Of a stretch of DNA of 64,000 bases, positions 57,300 to 64,000 are shown in pieces. The DNA lies in assembly GCA_949825025.1 (NCBI GenBank), contig OX463780.1, positions 44,558,979 through 44,622,978 of the forward strand, in the 5' to 3' direction. Origin of the DNA: Siphlonurus alternatus. Its lineage: Eukaryota > Arthropoda > Insecta > Ephemeroptera > Siphlonuridae. The position numbers and the translations under genes are program-made. A model generated the notes under the pieces. The model was given only the letters and a program-made list of their open reading frames with translations. It searched no databases and had not been told where the DNA came from. Each line of letters begins with the position of its first letter. The stretch's first letter is position 1.

Positions 57300-57910
57300 A
57301 TCTACGATTCTAAATATGAAAATATCACCAGAATCCGCAGTTTTTGGCCATTTATAATCCTGAAATGCGTATCAGAAGAAATTTTCTTTATTTCAATCAA
57401 TATTGTAAATTTCATATGATATAAGATATATATGTAACTATGCCAGTTTGTTGATTTTATATAACTGTTAAATTGCAATTAATAATCAACAAACTAGAGC
57501 TTCTTTTTTTATATAGTTATATACACATATCTTCCCCCATGCAATTGGCTGATTTAATTGTTATATATCATATGAAATTTAATTACCATATTGAAATTAA
57601 GAAAACTTCTTCTGATACTCATTTCAGGATTATAATTATATTAATTATATATATATATAAGTGGCCAAAAACTGCAATGGAGATTCCGATGATATTTTCA
57701 TACTTAGAGTCGATCGTAGATTAATTTGCAACATATTGAAAATCTGTATATGAATATCGTAAATTTCCCATAAGGTCTAATGATGTATAAGCAAAATTTA
57801 TACACATAACAATAACAATGAACTGGGTTCAAGTTTTGTTTACTTGTTACATGGTTATTACTTAAAATTGTTTCCTTCCTGCTAAAATAGGGTTTTGCAA
57901 GTCGTCTATT
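57300..57910. repeat. Palindromic copy of the dispersed repeat seen in CHMP1 intron 1
   Basis: 57440-57910 matches about 7062-7345 plus 7604-7700. In addition, 57300-57425 is an inverted copy of 57580-57720 (shared GGATTATAAATGGCC, TCTTCTGATAC and CATATGAAATTT landmarks), so this copy has two opposed halves while the 7 kb copy has one. Confidence 0.65.
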
Positions 57911-58583
57911 TTTCACTATATAGTAAAATAATCATGATTATAAATAAGTAAGTATTTTATTAGAATACTGTACATGCAGCTATATATAGTATATAGTGTC
58001 AAAAATAAAATTCAAAACACATTCATTGCTTGCATTTTAAAAACAATATATATTTTTTTTTCCAATTTTTAATGTGTTTAACATATTGGTACTTTTATTA
58101 AATATATATTATAAAATTTTCAAATGATTCGACATAATTAAAATATTGTACAGAGGCCACTCAATTTATAATATATATATATATTTTTTCGGCGAATTTA
58201 CAGATCAATTATTTTTGTCAAATCGCGGTCAACCGGGTCAACTGGGGTATTAACTGTAAAGTTAAGTTATATCTATACATATAATTGTGCTGAGGCTGAG
58301 AGTTACTAAAATATAATTTAAAATATTTAATTAAAAATGTTTAATGTTCATTAATGTCATTAATTGATGATGTATACGTAAACATGATATTTCGTCAACA
58401 AGGAACACGAAGCGCGCAGTCCCATTTGACTATCTTTGAAGAAACGCGCCTCTAATTGGCGTGAAATGAGAATCGAAATTCAAAAATAAGGGCGGTGTCC
58501 TTGAACAGCTGATACTCAAACTTTGAGCTATCGGCATTATATATGCATTCTGCGACCATCATAAATGGACAATTTTTGTCATA

Positions 58584-60582
58584 ATGAATGACAGTGCATT
58601 TAACTTTTATAAAGATAATAGTGGAGATAAAGAATTAACCTGTGAACCAATAAAAACATTAGAAGAAATTCTAGATTGGAACGCTTCAAGTTGCCGCAAA
58701 TGGGAGGTTCGCCCACTTGAGGAACGCACATCCCTGAGCAGCCTTGGCTCCTCTCAATGCTGCCACAAAATAAGCTCAGAGTGGCGGTCGCAGAAATTGT
58801 ACGACAGGACGACTGTCCCGAGAACCCTGGTGTGTCATGACATGAAGGGTGGCTATCTTGATGATAGGTAATTTCATCTAGCTAGAACGCGCCATCAACA
58901 CGCGATCGACGTTGCGTTCCTAAATATGCCTACAGTATAATATGCATACCACCGTAATATTACGATAATATGTACATACACTGCAATATAAATTATGCAT
59001 AACAGTATATTAATAAACATACATGCAGTATCGTACGAACATAGCTGCGCCTCATGCAGCATAATAAAAGGAAGGGGGCGTGGAAGCTTTTAGTTAATCG
59101 AAACTAGAAACACACCTGACATGAGCAGAATTTAACTTTCCAGCATAATTATTAAGATAAGTTCACATACTCGAACACTGCCACAGCATACCGTAGCTAA
59201 ACCAAGGTCTCCTTGATTTCTTACCGAGCTAAGTGTGCTATGGTTTCTTATGGCATGAATGCCGTAGCAATTTTCAAGTATATGAACGTGGCTTTATTTG
59301 CCGCTTGAATATCTGTTCAAAGGAATGAACCGTTCTTAGTTACCGGTATTAATCAATTAAGGAGTTACCAGCAAAGACGTAAAAAGGATATTTTTTGTTT
59401 TGTAGGCAAATAGAATTATACAGTGTGTAGTTATTCCAAAATAACAGTATATAATCCACATTATACAGTAATTATATTTCTTTATAAGATTTTATATAAT
59501 TTATAATAAATTTTTTATTTAGTATAAATTTTATGTTTCAATATGTACTCAGTTCGTTGAAAATTAATTATGGTTGTTCAACTTTTATTTCAGATTTGTC
59601 CATGGGACTGATAAGCATTCAGACTACAGATTTTTTCACTGGGCTGGAGTAGATATTTTTGTATACTTTAGTCATCAACTATTGACAATTCCACCACCAG
59701 TTTGGGTGAATGCTGCACATTTACATGGAGTTTTAATTCTTGGTAAGTTGATAAGAGAGACAATTTGGGAAAACTAATCAAGAACCTGTACAGAATATCT
59801 GATCAACGCTTTTTATTAATTTTCTCAAATCACCTGTCTTATCCCTGAAAATTTATTACAAATAATTTGTACACCTAATATCGAAACCATATTTTTTACT
59901 AGGAACTCTGATCACGGAGTGGGACTCTGGGCGTCAGATTTTAGAAAAGCTGCTGAGAAGTGGTGATGATGCTCTGGAAAAGTTTGCCTCTCAGCTGGCA
60001 GCCATCAGCGAGTGCTACGGCCTTGACGGTTGGCTGCTGAACATCGAGAACCCTCTGAATGAGGAGGACGTGTTACCACTGCAGCGCCTCATCTCTCTGC
60101 TCACCCAGGAGATGCACCAGCGAGTACCTCACTCTCAAGTCATCTGGTATGACAGCATTACCAGCAAGGGAGAACTCAAGTGGCAGAACGAGCTGAATGA
60201 GAACAATCGGTTAGTGCGTTGAAAAGTGTTGTCATGTTAATCCAATTAAGTAAAAAAATAGATCATAAAACTTGTCTTCTAGCTAATTTCTCTACATAAT
60301 TTTAAAGTCTCAAAATTTTCTCAAATAAATACAATGAACAACCTTCATGGTATATTTTTCATTGCATAATTGGATAGAGGACATCAAGTTATGTATTGTT
60401 TAAAATATTTTTTCTCATTCTTTTAAATCATCTAGCGTCCTTAAAATCATATTACAAAATGATGTAACGTCATAGTTATGCAAATATTTAAGCATGAGAA
60501 TAAGCATATAAGCATAAGGAAAGACGTTGCTTGACTATGACATCACAGCGTCTTTCGGGTCTTTCCCTTCGAGGGGGAGGAT

Positions 60583-60619
<37 letters not shown>

Positions 60620-63600
60620 AAAATTTAACAAAACATAACTCAAGGTCTTCTTACCAAACATGCAATAAAAAATTTCATTAAAAGGTTGTCCATTAAGTAT
60701 GGTACAATACTCTACCTATAATATTTTGTAAACACCACAAAAGTTAAAATATAAAATAATTTTAAAACTTTGAAAAATTAAACAAAACTTTAAAAACTAT
60801 CCTCCTCCTTTACACCCCTATTTTCTGAATTTTTAAACTTGGTTTACCTGGTAATCTTATTGTCACTGTCCTCTTTGCAGTGTGTTCTTTGATCTGTGTG
60901 ATGGCATCTTCCTCAACTACGCATGGAAAGAGAAGGGTCTTGCACAGAGTGTTCAGGAGGCTGGGGTTCGAGCCCTCGATGTGTATGTGGGGATTGACGT
61001 GTACGGACGCGGCTGCTTTGGTGGAGGGGGCTTCAACACCAGAGAGGTGAGTGCAGAAACACATGATCTGTCTTCAAACTTTTATTTAGACTCATTTGTT
61101 GATTTTTAAACATTAAAGTGAATAAAAGATAAAATGTTTTCCCTTATTCTACTCATTCGGCAACAAAACTGTTAAATTTTTATAAAAAATTAAATGTATA
61201 AAAACACATTTAAAAAAAAATTGACTTGTAGTTGTTAATAACAATGATGATTTTACACAACCCAGACTCTGTAATAAGACCACTGCATGGTGTAATTGCT
61301 TGGTAAGTCTGCATTCCCTTTGTGTGACACTGCCTATGTTTCAGGCTGTCGAGGTTGCTCGTGCCCACGACCTCTCCGTGGCTCTGTTTGGTCCTGGCTG
61401 GGTGCACGAGTGCTGGGCCCCGGAGCAGTTCACACCTCTTGAGTACTCTTTCTGGCGCCGCCTGTGGCCCCTGCTCTACATCCATGGACCCACCCAGCTA
61501 CCCTATGAGTCTTCCTTCTGTCAGGGCTTTGGTCTGCACAGATACCATCATGGAAAGGTAATGCAGCTCAGCTCAAGTTTACAAGTATCAATTATTTTTT
61601 GTGGGAAATTGCATGACAATTGTGAGTAAATCATTAAAATGCAATGAAAATTTATACAGTAAATACTGTATAGTAATTATATTAATTAGTATTAAGTCTG
61701 TGGTTGTTCAAACTACTATTAATAGGCTAATGTAGTCATATTTGCTGCAATCTGTTAGTACATGCAGTACATATATAATACATAATTAAAAACATAATTA
61801 ATTATGTGATTAAAATAGAAATAATTTTTGAAAACTCCATGCAGGTGATATCTGAGCTTCCGTGGCACAACCTGAGTCACCAGCAGCCCCAGCCTTGCAT
61901 TCCCTCGTGTGTGTCCGAGGATGGTCACGGCGGTGATCCTCCCAACAGCGGTGGTCCCAGTCCGTGTGAGGCGGGGGAGCAGGCAAGGGGCTGCGTGCAG
62001 CACTGGCCAGGGGATGCTTTCCTGGGAGGGGGCTGCCTGCTACTGCTAAGACCCGTCTCTCTCAACACCGCAGAACCCATCATACACAGGTGAAACAGCA
62101 CTTCGAGTCAGTTGCAAAAGTTAGACTGCAATTGTAATCTTTATTTTACTTTTTAACTTGCTAAGCAAGTTTTTGTTTGTAAAGTGAAATTATATAAAAA
62201 AAAAATATATATATATATATATGTATGTACAGTATACGTATCATTATCACATTTTTTTTTCTTATTAAAATTAAATAATACTCCTCCAAGAAATAAAAAA
62301 GCAAAAAATAAAAAAAAAAAAAATATGAAATTCAAAGCTATTGAATTTTTTTTTTATAATTTAAAAATACCATAATTCCTATTGTTTATCTCCACAGGCT
62401 GATCCTATGCTCGTTTGAGGTGCCGCACTCTTGCTCTCTACTTGTGTCATATGCCGTCAAGTCCCCAGTGCCAGAGTCGCCAGTACCAGAGCTTACTGCC
62501 AAATCACCAGACCTTAGTCTGTGGCTTATGTGTCAAGAGAGAGAACGAGGCTCTTACAGGTACGTGACTAACAGTAGGGTCAAGTGTGACGGAGTATTTT
62601 ATTTTACCTTTTTCTGTGAGGTAACAATAATTATCATAAAATTAAATAAAAAAATAAAAATTGAAGAAGTGCAGTATAGAAATAACTAACAGTTTCACAG
62701 ACACAATCCTTAAACACAAAGTATTATAGTAATTAAATATAAATTAGTATTAACTTTTTTTAACATTTAAATCCATACATGACAATTTAAATCCATACAT
62801 GACAATTTAAAATTAATTATTTTGAACAAACATAAATTTAAAAAAATATATTTATGATTTTAAGTACTCATAGTACTTAAAAAATACTGTTTTATTTACC
62901 AGACATGTGTAACAAGTAGCAAAAACCTACTTCAACATTATATCAAGTAAACTCCTTACATTGTCGTTTCTGCAGGAGGGAGTGTCTGGGAGTGGTGGAC
63001 AAGACCAAAGGTCGGCAGCCTCTTGAACCAGAGCAGGTGGCCACCCTGGAAGAGGCTCACCCTGAGCTCGGCAAGCAGCTGCAGGTGTGCCCTCAAAATG
63101 ACTGGATCATCAGGTGAGAGCAAATGGGGTGGACTCTGTAGAGCAAGGTGAAGAATTGATGGGAAAAAATAAGTAAATAATGGAAATTTGTATACAGCTA
63201 GTAGATTACTTTTTTTTAAAGAGACAAAATACTGTATTAATGAATGTCATTTTTTAATTATACAGATTTTATGGTATTTTTAGGAGGGGCTATAAATTTG
63301 CAGCTGGATCATATAGAATTGAAAAAAAACTCTTGCACTTATTATAACCTCCATCCTATCTTAATTAATTATTGATAACCATACAGTTCAGAGTAATATC
63401 TGTATTCTGTCATTTCTACCTGCAATGCTAAATTTCCTGTTTACAACTGTAAATTAATATTAATAAATAATGCTCTCATGGAAGTATGCAAATACCATTT
63501 TTAATAGTTCTAAACTGTATTTTAGTTTTTCATTCATTGGTTCTTTCAATTCATTGTGTTCAAAGATTTTTTTTTTCTCTCTCTTTCTCTAATTTGTCAA

Positions 63601-63785
63601 ATTTAATGCAACAAAATTTTATTCTATATATTTAAAGATAAATCTGTATTTCTTATGTTTGCAGTCATTTTGTGGTACCTGCCGAGTCACACTCATATCG
63701 TATCACCGAAGTGTGTGTTACCCTTGGACCTCGCACTGTTCGAACCCTGCTAGGCTGGCTTGCCATCAGAGCTTTCAAGAACTAA
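58584..63785 (+). CDS. ENGASE: Cytosolic endo-beta-N-acetylglucosaminidase (GH85)
   Basis: ENGASE cleaves the chitobiose core of N-glycans, freeing oligosaccharides in the cytosol during glycoprotein turnover. Nine coding exons (58584-58867, 59594-59742, 59903-60209, 60881-61046, 61345-61557, 61845-62089, 62398-62559, 62976-63113, 63665-63785) have GT/AG borders and phases that close to 594 aa (human 743, with a longer C-terminus). GH85 hallmarks are present: FVHGTDKHSDYRFFHWAGVD, WVNAAHLHGVLILGTLITEW, and the catalytic Asn191-x-Glu193 in GWLLNIENPL, the oxazoline-stabilising Asn and acid/base Glu. DGIFLNYAWKE and YVGIDVYGRGCFGGGGFNT follow, then a beta-rich C-terminal module. All catalytic residues are intact. 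Intron 1 contains a diverged MITE (59154-59295). Confidence 0.94.
59154..59295. mobile_element. Diverged MITE of the AAGGTGCTTTCAC family in ENGASE intron 1
   Basis: Imperfect inverted ends (AAGATAAGTTCACATACTCG and, at the right, GCAATTTTCAAGTATATGAA) with the family's CCGTAGC / GCCGTAGC blocks inside. Boundaries are approximate. Confidence 0.45.
60585..60613. repeat. Poly(A) run in an ENGASE intron
   Basis: 29 consecutive A residues. Confidence 0.9.
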
Positions 63786-64000
63786 CAACAGAAATGTCCC
63801 GTACAGGGAATATATCATTTCAGCAACTACTAATACTTGATAGTGATTAACCAAATAATACTACATGTGCAATGTTTTTTAAATCAATGGAAACTTATTT
63901 GTTGTAAAATTAACAACATACCAAAATATGTAAACTAACATTACTAACATAAGACTGAAGTTAGTCTGTTACATTGAGACCACTAGGTTTGTATAAATTT
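63786..64000. other. ENGASE 3' flank
   Basis: AT-rich 3' UTR or flank. No AATAAA was seen before the window ends. Confidence 0.4.

Larger units (their letters stand above)
56651..58583. other. Divergent intergenic region between LC3 and ENGASE
   Basis: LC3 (minus) and ENGASE (plus) diverge from here. The region contains the LC3 5' flank (GC-richer 56650-57060), a (GA)n tract and a palindromic dispersed repeat. A TATATAT at 58538-58544, 40 bp before the ENGASE ATG, is a possible TATA element but only weakly supported. Confidence 0.45.

Noticed and set aside
60950..60985. tRNA B-box-like GGTTCGAGCCC
   Set aside because: It lies within an ENGASE coding exon, with no A box or cloverleaf. A similar GTTCGAACCC at 63738 is also coding.
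62184..62375. Lys/Tyr-rich short frames
   Set aside because: Low-complexity AT and poly(A) tracts in an ENGASE intron.

Overview
This is a stretch of an AT-rich, intron-bearing animal genome, most likely a marine or aquatic invertebrate. The lineage cannot be fixed from the sequence: the host genes are conserved across Metazoa, and short GT/AG-bounded exons sit between repeat-filled introns. Five host genes are supported by spliced reading frames whose exon phases all close: CHMP1 (minus, 5535-8190), a TTF2/Lodestar SNF2 helicase (minus, 11388-20014), Mediator subunit 29 (plus, 25698-28319), an LC3C-type Atg8 protein (minus, 30559-56650) and the GH85 endo-beta-N-acetylglucosaminidase ENGASE (plus, 58584-63785). 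Together they cover ESCRT-III membrane scission, transcription termination, Mediator, autophagy and free-glycan processing. Nothing suggests that they act as a unit.

The remainder is largely mobile DNA. It includes a 5'-truncated non-LTR retrotransposon (20.3-22.4 kb), a 2.56 kb TIR element with TA target duplication that looks pogo/Tc1-like (22.55-25.11 kb), four copies of a near-perfectly palindromic ~350 bp MITE with TTAA ends, and several other MITE families.

The main feature is a 16,539 bp Maverick/Polinton (adintovirus-like, virus-like transposon) at 34392-50930, bounded by a perfect 6 bp target duplication AACAAT and inserted in intron 1 of the LC3 gene. It is a giant palindrome. Two 6,097 bp arms, with no length difference anywhere along them and no difference in any encoded protein, flank a 4,345 bp unique core. 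The core carries a C-terminal fragment of the family-B DNA polymerase, the packaging ATPase, two uncharacterised structural-type proteins, an integrase with a C-terminal chromodomain, and the start of the penton gene. Each arm carries the major capsid protein, a small basic protein, an adenain-type protease, a 232 aa unknown protein, and two short accessory genes next to the terminus. I read these accessory genes as a PPP1R15/GADD34-like PP1-docking protein and a single-BIR (IAP-like) protein. The left arm replaces the front part of the polymerase gene, so the element as seen could not replicate on its own.

The outer ~700 bp of each arm is a train of stem-loops, and a second stem-loop motif recurs three times per arm around the accessory genes. 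These, the two accessory genes, the palindromic structure and the insertion inside an autophagy gene are the parts most worth following up.
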